A DNA stretch of 64,000 bases from Strongylocentrotus droebachiensis (taxonomy: Eukaryota > Echinodermata > Echinoidea > Camarodonta > Strongylocentrotidae). The notes below the pieces were generated by a model. It was given only the letters and a program-made list of their open reading frames with translations, was not told the origin of the DNA and searched no databases. The position numbers were made by a program, and so were the translations under genes. Positions 43,377-55,020 of the stretch are shown in pieces; positions within the stretch are counted from its first letter, which is position 1; every line of letters starts with the position of its first letter. The DNA lies in assembly GCA_035222895.1 (NCBI GenBank), contig JAVYIG010000062.1, positions 1,020,779 to 1,084,778 on the forward strand, in the 5' to 3' direction.

Positions 43377-43445
43377 ATTTTATTTCATATTTCGTCGTTC
43401 GAAATTACATGAGATCCCGTCGCGCATGCGCAGTCAATTCGCCGC
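43377..43445. repeat. DIRS left terminal repeat
   Basis: Contains ATTACATGAGATCCCGTCGC and GCATGCGCAGTCAA; the inverted counterpart lies at about 54918-54955 and the outer end is repeated inverted at 54722-54756. Confidence 0.85.
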
Positions 43446-43646
43446 GCAATTGATTTTTACCGGGAAAGTAACTTTCCCTCAGCAGTCAAAATACCTAATT
43501 TTCGGCGTTTTTTCGGACCAGCGGTTTCGAAAAAATACAACATTAGGGAGAGAAACTCTCCTTTTTCATGTTTTTTGAAGACTTTTGAGAATCTGTGTTG
43601 TTTTTATATCATATATCGAAGTTTTGCTCCGATTTCCACGGACACG

Positions 43647-44861
43647 ATGGCGTCTCCGTCAAGCAGCAACGGCAGCACCAAGCAGAAAACCAGCGGAACG
43701 CTGAGCACGGCTAAAGCCGGAACTTCCCCGGGCGAAACCGCCGCGGGCACCTCTACGAAGCCTGAGCCAAAGCGCTCAGCGGCAGTGAAATCCTCCGATA
43801 TGAAACGCAAAAGTGTCTTGGCAAAGCCTGCCCCGAATGAGTCTAAGAACTCTGGGCCTAAAAAGAAGGGCAAAAAGCCTGAAGAAAAGGAGGACTTTAC
43901 GGATTTACGAGGAAGACTTGACAAATTGGAATCCTTAATGGAGAGAATGGTGGATTTTTTGCCTTGTCAATCTGCAACTCGCCCCACCGGGGATTCACCG
44001 CCGACAGCATGTACAGCTGCGGCGAACGTGAGATTTCTTGAAGTTGAACATGATGATGATGATTTTGAGCATATTGACACTGGAAACATGGGCCAATGCC
44101 CTAATTCATATGACATTGGCAGCATGGATGAGGGTGATGTCAACGAAACTGTTGCACCAGGTTTAGACCAGGAGAATATGGACAAAGTTCCTGCCCTGGC
44201 TCAGAAATTTGCTATCCCTGGGGTAGGTGGCGCGATCCACAATGATTTAGCAAAGTCTGCCATGTACCTCATGTCCAACCAGCTAGAGGAAAATGTGTTG
44301 GAGGAAGCTGGAGGGAAATACCCTCCTCCAAGCAATTGTACTCCACTGTGTTGCCCCAAAGTGAATGCAGCAATATGGGAAAACCTATCCTCGCAAACAA
44401 GAAGCCGTGATTTGAAACTGCAAAGAATCCAAAAGCCCTTGACAAGGGGACTCACAGCTTTTATTCAAACTCTGTCCCCCGATAGCCTATCAGAGACACA
44501 ACAGGATGCATTGGCATTGCTGTGTAACACAAACTTTGAAATCAACTGCTTACGCAAAGATCAGATTAAGCCAGACTTAAATGCCAAGTACTCACATCTA
44601 TGCAAACCTGCCACACCAGTGAGTCAGTACTTATTTGGCGATGACTTAACAAAGAGAGTCAAAGATCTTACAGAACAACAAAAAGCTGCATCTGGCGTGG
44701 TGCGTGGACAACGTACACCCCGCCCCCAGTACCATCCGTACAGGACGCAAGCGTCCAGCACTTTTCAATACCGCAGACAAGGATGGAACCGTGCCACCGG
44801 CACATCACAAACTTTTCCAAGTAGCAAGCCCGCAAGTGGGAACTACAACAGGCCTTTTTAG
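43647..44861 (+). CDS. DIRS gag-like protein
   Basis: 404 codons from the first in-frame ATG. Ser/Thr/Lys-rich basic N-terminus with a KKKGKK stretch, a heptad-like RGRLDKLESLMERMVDFL segment, a very acidic middle, and an Arg/Gln/Tyr-rich C-terminus (RPQYHPYRTQ). No zinc knuckle. The position before RT and the overall layout match ORF1 of DIRS elements; sequence alone would not name it. Likely packages element RNA. Confidence 0.75.
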   Translation: MASPSSSNGSTKQKTSGTLSTAKAGTSPGETAAGTSTKPEPKRSAAVKSSDMKRKSVLAKPAPNESKNSGPKKKGKKPEEKEDFTDLRGRLDKLESLMERMVDFLPCQSATRPTGDSPPTACTAAANVRFLEVEHDDDDFEHIDTGNMGQCPNSYDIGSMDEGDVNETVAPGLDQENMDKVPALAQKFAIPGVGGAIHNDLAKSAMYLMSNQLEENVLEEAGGKYPPPSNCTPLCCPKVNAAIWENLSSQTRSRDLKLQRIQKPLTRGLTAFIQTLSPDSLSETQQDALALLCNTNFEINCLRKDQIKPDLNAKYSHLCKPATPVSQYLFGDDLTKRVKDLTEQQKAASGVVRGQRTPRPQYHPYRTQASSTFQYRRQGWNRATGTSQTFPSSKPASGNYNRPF

Positions 44862-44998
44862 GCCAGCGAACCCAACGAGGCAGACCTTACAGAGCTCCGC
44901 CTCACACCCAGACGATGAGCATGGGGAAACAAACCCAATCCTTCCAGCGGCCACAGGCCGCAAGGAGGAAATAGCTACACCATTACCCAAAGAGGTAA

Positions 44999-46999
44999 GT
45001 AGCACATTTTTATGAATATTTTGAGAATGTTAAGATTAATGCTCCTTCTACTTCATGTACATTACAACAAGAATGCATCTCAAATGTGCCTGTTGGTGGT
45101 CGATTGATATATTTCTATCGTAGATGGCGTGAATTAACGTCAGATCTTTTTCTGCTATCAGCAGTGCGAGGCTATGAGATCGAATTTGATTATTCGAAAG
45201 GGGTTCCCTCAAGAAATAAGCCCCTCTATGGTTACAAAAAGAGCCCTTTAGAAATAAATCAGATTACTAAAGAAATCTTGGCTCTACAAGCAAAAAACGT
45301 AATAGAACCTTGCTCATTTGAAGAGGGAGAATTCCTCTCAAACATCTTCACGAGACCCAAGAAAGATGGGGGTACTCGTATGATCTTAGACTTATCAGAG
45401 CTTAATAAACGTCTGAACGTACAACACTTTAAGATGGATAACATCCACACTGCCAAGCACTTGATTTCTCCGCACTGTTATCTTGCATCAATCGACCTCC
45501 AAGATGCTTATTACTCCCTTCCAGTAGACCCAAATAGTAGAAAATACTTGAGGTTCATGTGGCAGGGTGAGCGCTGGCAATTTGCAGCCTTACCTAATGG
45601 GCTCAGCACAGCCCCCAGACTGTTCACAAAATTGCTGAAGCCAGTCTTTGCCGAACTGCGACAAGCAGGTCATACAGTCATAGGATATTTGGACGACACC
45701 ATAATTATTGGTGAGACAAAAGAGAAGCTTAAAGAGAGTGTGAGTGCAACAACCAAGATCCTCCTCTCAGAATTAGGATTCCTCATTCACACTAAAAAAT
45801 CAGTGCTCATCCCAACACGTGAACTAGCCTTTCTTGGCTTCATTCTTAACACTGAGAGTATGATTGTTAAATTGCCTCAAACAAAGGCACAAGAAGTGAA
45901 AGATATATGCCGTGAATTAATGGGCACGTACCTTCCATCAATACGAATGGTAGCACGAGTGATTGGGAAGGTCATAGCTACTTTCCCTGCGGTTGAGTAT
46001 GGCCCCTTATACTATAGATCAATGGAAAGGGACAAAATTGCAGCCCTCAGACAAAACAGGGGCCATTTTGACAGAAAGATGAAGTTGTCCCTTGAGGCAA
46101 AAGAGGAGTTAAAGTGGTGGATGAACAATGTTTTTATGGCCTCCTCCCCAATTGTTAGGAAAAAACCTGACTTAGAATTGCACACAGATGCCAGTGGCCT
46201 TGGATGGGGAGCTACTGACCTCCAGAAGCAAACAGGGGGTCGATGGAATGAATTTGAGGCAGAAAGGGCAAGAAACAATGAAATAAATTTCCTGGAAACC
46301 CTAGCCACTGGGTTGGGGATAAAATCCTTTTGCATGAATAAGCGTAACGTTCATGTGATGGTAAGAATAGATAATACCACTGCAGTGGCTTATTTAAATC
46401 ACATGGGAGGTTGCAAGTCCACAATGTGTGACAAGATGTCAAGAGAAATTTGGCAGTGGTGCATTTCTCGAAATATTTGGGTCTCTGCAGCCCATGTACC
46501 TGGTCGGCTCAATACTATAGCAGATGAAAGATCCAGGAAATTTAATGATCGAACAGAATGGAAACTAAACAGACAAGTGTTCGATAGAATAGTTTCCCAC
46601 TTTGGTGTACCAGAAATAGACCTGTTCGCCTCAAGACTAAATGCTCAAGTAGAGAAATATGTCACTTGGCACCCAGACCCTGGGGCTTTTGCAGTTGACG
46701 CATTTACGCTAGATTGGAAACCTTTTGCATTCTATGCATTCCCACCGTTCTGTATGATCCCCAAATGCTTGCAAAAAATCAGAGAGGATAAAGCTAGAGG
46801 GTTACTTCTGGTCCCTAATTGGCCCACTCAGGCGTGGTTCCCTCAGTTGGTTAGCATGATGGAAGGAGAGCCATTGTTTATCCAGAGGCAAGAAGATTTG
46901 CTACACCTTCCTGTGTTAAACACCACCCACCCTCTTAATGCTAATATTGACCTCCTATGTTGCAGGTTATGCGGCAACACTTTGAGAATCGGGGACTAA
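44999..46999 (+). CDS. DIRS reverse transcriptase / RNase H
   Basis: Frame opens at 44999 after a stop and has no convincing ATG start, so expression may need frameshifting, reinitiation or splicing (a GTAAGT lies at 44995). RT motifs: RMILDLSELNKRL, SIDLQDAYYSLPV, ALPNGLSTAP and the catalytic GYLDDT. RNase H follows: LELHTDASGLGWGA, RIDNTTAVAYLNHMGG and HVPGRLNTIADERSR. A C-terminal extension with DLFASRLN is characteristic of DIRS/Ngaro RT-RH proteins. No integrase or protease. The frame appears intact. Confidence 0.92.
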   Translation, partial: VAHFYEYFENVKINAPSTSCTLQQECISNVPVGGRLIYFYRRWRELTSDLFLLSAVRGYEIEFDYSKGVPSRNKPLYGYKKSPLEINQITKEILALQAKNVIEPCSFEEGEFLSNIFTRPKKDGGTRMILDLSELNKRLNVQHFKMDNIHTAKHLISPHCYLASIDLQDAYYSLPVDPNSRKYLRFMWQGERWQFAALPNGLSTAPRLFTKLLKPVFAELRQAGHTVIGYLDDTIIIGETKEKLKESVSATTKILLSELGFLIHTKKSVLIPTRELAFLGFILNTESMIVKLPQTKAQEVKDICRELMGTYLPSIRMVARVIGKVIATFPAVEYGPLYYRSMERDKIAALRQNRGHFDRKMKLSLEAKEELKWWMNNVFMASSPIVRKKPDLELHTDASGLGWGATDLQKQTGGRWNEFEAERARNNEINFLETLATGLGIKSFCMNKRNVHVMVRIDNTTAVAYLNHMGGCKSTMCDKMSREIWQWCISRNIWVSAAHVPGRLNTIADERSRKFNDRTEWKLNRQVFDRIVSHFGVPEIDLFASRLNAQVEKYVTWHPDPGAFAVDAFTLDWKPFAFYAFPPFCMIPKCLQKIREDKARGLLLVPNWPTQAWFPQLVSMMEGEPLFIQRQEDLLHLPVLNTTHPLNANIDLLCCRLCGNTLRIGD

Positions 47000-47421
47000 G
47001 CAGACGAACAGTGGATATCATTACAGCTTCATGGAGAGCATCAACCTGCAAGCAGTACCAAGTTTACATCACACAGTGGCGAAGATTTTGCCACAGCAGG
47101 AATACGAGTTACCTCCAAGCCGAGGTGGAAACGGTACTAGAATTCCTTAGTAGTTTATTTCATGACAGGAACCTTAGCTACAGTGCGATCAATACAGCTC
47201 GTAGCGCTTTATCCACTTTTCTGATTCTCGTTGACAGTAATCAGACAATGAGTACTCACCCACTTATAACCAGACTGATGAGAGGTGTTTTTCAACTCAG
47301 ACCTGTCTTACCTAGATATACAGAAATATGGAATATTAGTCCAGTCCTCAATTTTCTAAGAAAATTGTCTCCAGTAAACTCCTTAAACCTCAGAGATTTA
47401 ACACTCAAAGTATGTATGCTA
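46957..47421 (+). pseudogene. DIRS tyrosine recombinase, N-terminal part
   Basis: Overlaps the RT/RH end by 43 bp in another frame. Encodes the core-binding, SAM-like part (STCKQYQVYITQWRRFC, LEFLSSLF, AINTARSALSTFL) up to NLRDLTLKVCML. The frame is cut here by a large insert; the remainder resumes at 53881-53884 with no residue missing. Confidence 0.88.
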
Positions 47422-47439
47422 CCCTGATAGCAGAGACTG

Positions 47440-48560
47440 GTAAATATCACGTCATATTTACGTCTTGTACTACGTCTTTAAGACGACATAACAAGACGTC
47501 AAAAAGACATGATTTTGCACCCGCGCACGTCGTCATGAGGACGTCATATTTTGACGTGATTTTTACGTCTTATTAGTCAAAGAAAGACGTCTTTAAGACG
47601 TCAACTTGTACCATAGGAAGACGTCATATGGACGTCATATTTACGTCTTTTAGTTAAAGAAAGACGTCTTTAAGACGACATAACAAGACGTCAAAAAGAC
47701 ATGATTTTGCACCCGCGCACGTCGTCATGAGGACGTCATATTTTGACGTGATTTTTACGTCTTATTAGTCAAAGAAAGACGTCTTTAAGACGTCAACTTG
47801 TACCATAGGAAGACGTCATATGGACGTCATATTTACGTCTTTTAGTTAAAGAAAGACGTCTTTAAGACGACATAACAAGACGTCAAAAAGACATGATTTT
47901 GCACCCGCGCACGTCGTCATGAGGACGTCATATTTTGACGTGATTTTTACGTCTTATTAGTCAAAGAAAGACGTCTTTAAGACGTCAACTTGTACCATAG
48001 GAATACGTCATATGGACGTCATATTTACGTCTTTTAGTTAAAGAAAGACGTCTTTAAGACGACATAACAAGACGTCAAAAAGACATGATTTTGCACCCGC
48101 GTACGTCGTCGTGAGGACGTCATATTTTGACGTGATTTTTACGTCTTATTAGTCAAAGAAAGTCGTCTTTAAGACGTCAACTTGTTCCATAGAAAGACGT
48201 TGTATGGACGTCATATTTACGTCTTTTAGTCAAAGAAAGACGTCTTTAAGACGTCAACTTGTACCATAGGAAGACGTCGTATGTACGTCATATTTTGTCG
48301 TGATTTTAACGTCTTATTAGTCAAAGAAAGACGTCTTTAAGACGTCAACTTGTTCCATAGAAAGACGTTGTATGGACGTCATATTTACGTCTTTTAGTCA
48401 AAGAAAGACGTCTTTAAGACGTCAACTTGTACCACAGAAAGACGTTGTATGGACGTCATATTTTCTCTTTAGGTCCTATTGGTTAAATAAAGACGTCTTT
48501 AAGACGTCAAATTTCACCCAAGAAAGACCTGTATACGTTGTATGGACATCAAATTTTGAC
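47440..48560. repeat. 192-bp-period minisatellite rich in GACGTC
   Basis: The block AGACGACATAACAAGACGTC recurs at 47481, 47673, 47865 and 48057, exactly 192 bp apart. Later units degrade into shorter repeats. Each unit holds AAAGACGTCTTT-type palindromes and several TGACGT and GACGTCA sites. Confidence 0.93.
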
Positions 48561-51500
48561 GTGATATTTACATTTTACTGGTCACTTCGATGTACCTTTT
48601 ATCCTTCCATGATCTATACGTCTTTGTTGTCCTCTAAATAACATCTATAAGACCACCTAATCAAGGAAGAAAGTGTCAAAGTCACTTCATGTACACATTC
48701 TGAACAATCACACAGTAAAATCAAAGCAAAAAAAAAAAACATCACATAATATATATATACATGCCAGACAGAAAGTAATTTTCATATTTTTAATGTACAC
48801 GTATATGGTATGAAAATGGATAACAAAAATAAAAAATACGTATTTCTATACCTTCTTATTCTATCTAACTTGGCTTCCATTGGTACACAATCTTTTCATC
48901 ACTATCCTGACACTTCTTCCAAAACATGCTGTATAGATACCTAGTGTATTTCTGTCAGTCTCATAATTTATTTAAGAAAGTTAACAGGCCATCACAAAGA
49001 TATCTGTTTCGTTATAAATTGTGCTACAAGAAACTATGACATATTGGCTAAACTTATAAGTCTTACGGTTGTTGGAAGCAGGTTAGCAGCATAGAGACTA
49101 GGTAAAGCTACACTGATACCCGCAGTATTTTAGTAGACAAGCAAACAGCACACTGGGGAAGTTCCTCATATTCAGCAAAACAGCATAGTGGAAAGCTAGG
49201 CATTCATCAGTGCAGCTCTACCTTGTCTCCATGCTGCAAAACCGCTCCTGACAACCCCAAGACTTTAATGCAGATAAAGACTATCATATAAAACAAAAGG
49301 TTGTTGGAAAGAATTTCTGTGCATGAAAGATCAATTCTTGTTACATACATGGGGAATATCTAAGTTCATGGCAAGAATTCAGTATAAAGTATAAAACTAT
49401 ACAATCTAAATCACACACAGGAGAAAAATGGCACAAATGATAAACACATGGCTTAGCTAAGTTATTTCTTACACTCAAAAGGAACAAGTTGGCAGCAAGG
49501 GGAACAGGGAGAGCTTCACTGATACCTGCAGAGTTTTCTGATGATGGTTGCTTGCCCGTTGAAACCACGATGTTCACATTTGGCGATACAGCATATTAGA
49601 AAACTGTGCAGAAATCAGCTCAACTGTACCTATTCTCTGTGCTAGAAACCTGCTTCTTACGGGCACATGACTTAAATATAAGAAAAGGCATTAGTGGCAA
49701 CATTCATATTTATAAATAACAAAAATTAGTATTGTTGCAAATACAGAAGCTGAAGTTCAAGTATAAAAATACAATTTATATCAGATAACATTTCCGCCAG
49801 TACGATTGGCTCAGTTGGGCAATTCCAAGGTGACTGTGGAATAATTATTCAGAAGATATTTCCCAGTTTAAGATAAAATAGCAAACATGCTGAAAAAGTT
49901 TAGCACAAAGAGATATATTCCATTGCTTATGTCACAACATTCATTTGGCAAGTCCCAGGAGTTTCACAAAAGAATTACAATCTAACTTAAATTTTAACAG
50001 CGAATTCAATATACATGTAGGTAAGCCATATTGTGCTTTCTAAATCACAGATACAATCCAAGAATGTTATACTTTTAACTACCATTTTTTTTTCAAACCA
50101 CAAGATATTTATGGTTTTCATTGAAGGCGCTACTGTGTGTCACTCTTTAACAGTTAATTCTCCCAACAAAATTTTGAATTTTCCCCAACCGTTTTTCCAT
50201 GAAAATAAGATATAAAACAGGCCTTTAAAAATCTTTCAACGCCTAAATTTGGAAAAGGTATTGGAGCTAATTCTTTGCTTTGTGATGATTTACACTCACT
50301 TCAATTTAATCAATTTATAAAAATAAAGTTGGGAGAATTAAGGAATGGATCAGATCAGTTTTCCCAATTTTTATCATCAATAGTGGTCTATTTTTAACTC
50401 AAATGTTCAGATTATCTTTAAGTGTACATACAGTATAGCATTGAAGTCAATACCTTAGCACCATTTTCTCTCATCTGAACAATGTTACCAAGTCCCTTTA
50501 AGGCTCGTTCAGAAATGATGCTGCAAAACAGTCAAAATCGCAGAGTTTTTTAAATGTTGACATAGAGTTCAATATGCTTTACATTTCTGTATATTATAAA
50601 AAAAAGAGCTCACTGAATATGCGCAGTCCAAAACATACAAAGACTTGTTGCCATTCGCTTTACACATAAAACCAAACTGCATCATTTTCGAAAATTGTTG
50701 GCGGTTCACGTTCCGTATCTGAACAAGTCTTAGTTGCTTAATAATGGAATTGATTTGTATTGTATTTACCTCACTCAATTTTTCTCCATTACCAACTTAT
50801 ATATAATTTGCAACATGTTTTAAGAACTGATACGAAGCGGATGGGGGGTGGGGGTGAGCATGAGACTGAGCATATCAAGTCTACTACATAAGCATTATGA
50901 AACAGGTCAACTTCATAAATAGTAATTACAAATATATGCAAAATACTGGAATCTTTAATACTCAAACTGTTATGTCAGTTTGTACACCCTGTAATTCATT
51001 AAAATTGTACGTGACATGAATGGGAATTTCAGTTCCACAGCTTTAAGCCATTCAGGTTTGTGGCTACACCTCACCTCTCCCCCTCCCCCAATCTCTCTCT
51101 TACTCTATAAATTATAATGAAGTAAAAAAATAACCTTTTTTCTAGCAGTTAAACTATCGGGTGAGTGTAGATCTACATGTAATTTTGGAAATATTCCTCT
51201 TCAGCTTGGACTCATGGGTTGGCTTTTGGGTGGAATCTCTGGCATTATGCACTGCTTTCAGATCCAGGGAACATAGACGCAAGGAATTCTAGTGCATGAA
51301 TAAAGCAAAAAAGAAAGGAATACAATTTAAGACAAACTTTTATATATTTTAAAACTGGAACGTAAACAATGAATTAAATAATGAATTATGTCAGAAAAAT
51401 ACTGCTTGGTAAGATTTATCAGAAATAATTTCTTATTGCTCACAAACATAAAGTCAACACACTTTTGGATTTTAAACATTTGTGGGCAATGCAAAACGTG

Positions 51501-52455
51501 ATTCAGGATTTTGTTTGGTAAATTATCAATACAATTCTAGTTTCAGGGATGCCAGTTAGAATTGATCAGAGGGCCTGAAAAATCACCTAGAATGAGCTAG
51601 CTTGTACACAAAAAACCTAAACTATGGTATGAAAATAACTCGCCAGGTCCTGAATTCAGGCTATTGCCTGAAAACTGGCATTCCTGTAGTTTGCTGATGA
51701 GGGTAGAATGAAAGCTCCTTGATCTATGCTGAAGGGTAAAAAACACTGTTTGAAACACACATAATATTGTCGGTTATTGCAACATACCCGCAGGTTTTAG
51801 TGATCTAAAATTAATTGAATTATAAATATATTTGAAACTTGGGACAAATAACTGAAATAAGCCTTTCAAATGAAATGAACCATTATGAAGTGTCTAATTG
51901 GTCAGTGTCTCAGTGATCATGCACAATATGACAAATAAATGTACAGAAATAATACAAGTACATGTACACATTTACCGATAATGGCTTCAACTGTTTCAAG
52001 AGGCTGCTGATCCTTAGGGAAGTAGGGAACATCCACAAGGTTGAGAGAGAGTAGCATTTTCTGCATGGTTTCACATCAATATACTGAGGCCACAATGTGC
52101 TTTGAATCCACTTCTTTGACGAAAGATGTTAAAAAAGGATGCCTACAAATAAATGAGAAAATGAATAAAGTTAAAACAAAATGAATGGTTGATAATGTAT
52201 GTACCGGTATGTGCAACACATATACTACAAACTTCTTTGAACAGCCTGTGGGGAAAGAATTTTGTTTACCATTTACAGGTCTAACCGATTATTTCCAGAT
52301 AAAGATTTCTGTATACGGTAGCCTATAAGATAAATTTGCTGTCTAAAGATAGAAACGACTTGTTTAAGGTTACATGTTTGTGACACAAGTCACTGCTTTA
52401 TTCCTCTACGTATCGACACCAAATGCTCAATTTTCTAGACATCTGGGCCCGGGCC
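48561..52455. other. Non-coding body of the insert
   Basis: About 3.9 kb AT-rich. A diverged hairpin at 49080-49247 pairs AGCAGCATAGAGACTAGGTA with CTACCTTGTCTCCATGCTGC; a related block lies at 49480-49650. No gene recognised. Confidence 0.45.
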
Positions 52456-52680
52456 GGTAGTACACTTTCTCACAGGTTTCACTGCAAACCGCTGCACATT
52501 ACAAGTGCATACCGATGGTGGTTGCGGGCGGGCGCACGCCTGTGTGAAGTTATCTACCATACAATGTAGGAGGAGGTAGATCACTTCACGCAGACTTACG
52601 TGCCCCCGCAACCCTCCATCTGTATGCACTTGTATTGTGCAGCGGTTTGCCGTGCAACCTGTGAGAAAGTGTATACTACT
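52456..52680. mobile_element. Palindromic MITE in the insert
   Basis: Arms match through GTAGTACACTTTCTCACAGG, CAAACCGCTGCACA, AAGTGCATAC and GGTTGCGGG, with a short centre at about 52565. Confidence 0.8.
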
Positions 52681-52859
52681 ATCAACGTTTTTCCGAAAAA
52701 TAGTCCCCCCAAAATAAGAAAATTGACCAGAAACAGGTTAGAAACATAACGACTTTTAAATCATGACCGGCAATATTTGAACATTTCATGAATATTTGCT
52801 TGATTTGGGCTAGGCCTAGATCTAGACCTATGTTTTAGATTTTTAGGACTCTCTCCACA

Positions 52860-53266
52860 CTAACTCCGAGAAGCTCCAACACCTGCGCCGCGGGCGTCGG
52901 AGCTTCAGGTTTGTGCATCAAAAAACATTCTAACAGCGGGTTGGGTAACATTATCTCAAAATATGCAAAGGGAGTAATTACAATTTTGACTCACTAGGTT
53001 GCTCGACTCCTCTGGGCATCTAGGCGGCAACTTGAAATTATAATTTGAAGAATCACCCCCTTTTTCCCATCGAAGACTTCTTCAAGTTATAATTTCAAGT
53101 TGCCGCCTATAGATGCCCAGAGGAGTCGAGCAACCTAGTAAGTCAAAATTGTAATTACCCCTTTGCATATTTTGAGATAATGTCACCCAACGTCAACCCG
53201 CTGTTAGAATGTTTTTTGATGCAAGCTAGAACCCTTCTGCATCGGCGTCGGAGCTTCCCAGAGTTA
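52860..53266. mobile_element. Palindromic element in the insert
   Basis: Arms about 190 bp, e.g. CTAGGTTGCTCGACTCCTCT and AGAGGAGTCGAGCAACCTAG, ends AACTCCGAGAAGCTCC and GGAGCTTCCCAGAGTT. Confidence 0.85.
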
Positions 53267-53883
53267 TCTCTCCGCGCCAGAGTTAAGGGTCACTGGTAAA
53301 AAAGTCTGGATATGATTCTAAACTAGTAGTAGATCTACAGTATTGCTTGGAATAAAGTAGACACTCTCACACTGTGTCACGCGTGACTGCATGTATTCCT
53401 TCTCTGACTTCTTCTTCAAGATAATCTGCCTCCTTCAATACTGAAGATTCTTACAGATGCCGTATACTCGGCCTAATTGGGGTGTGCAGGTGGACCATTA
53501 CACCGGGTTTTCCCCCTACTCTTATACAAAAAAGTGCAATGGGTTCTTAACGTGCAAGGGTGGTGACTCTCCTGTACACGGGGCCTCCATTTAAGGTCCT
53601 ATCCGAGGGACGGAGTGTTTTCCACTTGACATAGCCTGCGTCTATGAACAAGGGAAGGGCAGTAGATTCTAGACCTAACTTAGTGCCAAGACTTTCATCA
53701 CAATCAGTTTGCTTCTCTTATTTTTCTGCTTTCTTTTAGTTTTAGAGCAGTTGTATATTCAAGTTAGATTTCCCTTTAAAGCCATGCAGCCCATGTGTAG
53801 GCAAATGAGTAAACTTTTTTGCTTTAAATGATGCCCCATGCCATGCATACCTTCAATCAAGACCCTACATAAAAATACATATA

Positions 53884-54411
53884 ATGGCTCTTGTATCGGC
53901 ACAGAGAGTGCAAACCTTGCATATATTGAAGACTAACAAGATGACCCTAAAAGGGGGCTTTGTGGTTTTTCATTTGGATGAACACTTGAAGCAAAGCAAA
54001 CCAGGAAATACCAATTTTAAGTTTAAATTGGAAGCATATCCTCCTGATAGAAGATTGTGTATTGTTAAATATGTGAAACATTATGTCCAGCGCACAGGAC
54101 TACTTCGTGGGAATGAGAACTCGTTCTTTGTAAGTTACACCAGACCTCATAATAGAGTAACAACTCAAACCTTATCTCGCTGGATCAAGACCTGCTTGCA
54201 AAGATCAGGTGTGGATACAAACGTTTATAAGGCTCATTCAACGCGGGCAGCATCAACTTCAGCAGCTGCCAAGGCAGCACTTCCAATGGACCAGATCCTA
54301 GCCCGAGCAGGATGGTCTTCAGAGAAAACGTTCAGGAAGTTCTACAGGAAACCTTTTGAAAACAAGAGAAACTTTACCCAGGCAGTCTTACAAGATAGCA
54401 CACTGCTTTAA
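53884..54411 (+). pseudogene. DIRS tyrosine recombinase, catalytic part
   Basis: Starts MALVSAQRVQTLHIL, carrying the first catalytic Arg, and includes the HSTR box (KAHSTRAAS), the GWSSEKTFRKFY segment with the nucleophile Tyr, and a stop at 54411. All visible catalytic residues are present; the gene is inactive only because of the insert. Confidence 0.88.
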
Positions 54412-55020
54412 GAACTGCATCAGAAGGCTTTTCAATAGAACTGGCATTAAGAGACCAGCTGTCTAATTAATAGAACTGGGATTAAGAAACCAGATGGCTA
54501 GAATAAGCTAGATACAGAAACGAACAATGTTTTGCAACATTATGACGTCTTATATATGGACGTCTTGTATGTGAAATGTTTTGCCACATGTATGAAAAGA
54601 CTACAATAACTGTCAAATATGGTGAGTCATTGGTTAGAAGCATCCAATTCAATCTGCATAATCAGTGTTCACTTTCCATACATGTTGGTTGTTCCAAATG
54701 TGGCTACTATGCTTCAAAATTTCATGTAATTTCGAACGACGAAATATGAAATAAAATAGTAAGATTAAACGAGAACTTACCGTTTGAAGTTTGATCTTTA
54801 TTTTATGAATATTTAGGAGGAAGTTATTACATGCCCTCCTCACCCACCCAAACTTCAAACTTAAGTGTAAGTTCCTGTTCCTTACTACTGAGAGTAACCA
54901 CATTTGTAGCTTTGAATATTGACTGCGCATGCGCGACGGGATCTCATGTAATAACTTCCTCCTAAATATTCATAAAATAAAGATCAAACTTCAAACGGTA
55001 AGTTCTCGTTTAATCTTACT
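54412..55020. repeat. DIRS 3' region: internal complementary region and right terminal repeat
   Basis: 54722-54756 is the inverted left end; 54757-54828 is the inverted right end (AGTAAGATTAAACGAGAACT); 54918-55020 is the right terminal repeat itself. This is the arrangement DIRS elements use to rebuild ends through a circular intermediate. Confidence 0.9.

Larger units (their letters stand above)
47422..53880. mobile_element. Unclassified 6.46-kb insert inside the DIRS recombinase
   Basis: Left border TATGC TA / CCCTGATAGCAG; right border ACATA TA / ATGGCTCTT. Borders fit a TA duplication, but this is weak. No transposase, RT or other reading frame was recognised. The first 1.1 kb is a minisatellite; two palindromic elements lie near the right end. 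Class is unknown. Confidence 0.6.
43377..55020 (+). mobile_element. DIRS-type tyrosine-recombinase retrotransposon with a nested insert
   Basis: Left end ATTTTATTTCATATTTCGTC, right end ends TTTAATCTTACT. Flanks AATCATGT and AATATATTG rejoin to give exactly the sequence of the uninterrupted copy near 35352, so there is no target duplication. An internal complementary region at 54720-54835 is the complement of the right end joined to the left end. gag-like, RT/RNase H and recombinase frames overlap or follow each other. About 5.2 kb once the 6.46-kb insert (47422-53880) is discounted. Confidence 0.92.

Noticed and set aside
43604..44455. Minus-strand frames opposite the DIRS gag-like gene
   Set aside because: Shadows of the gag-like frame, which fits the DIRS layout.
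48372..48641. Open frame in the minisatellite
   Set aside because: Created by the GACGTC repeats; low complexity.
47410..53905. Spliceosomal intron in the DIRS recombinase (GTATGT donor, GCACAG acceptor)
   Set aside because: Splicing would delete the VCML-MALVSAQ block, which reads as the expected conserved residues on both sides; a precise insertion explains it better.
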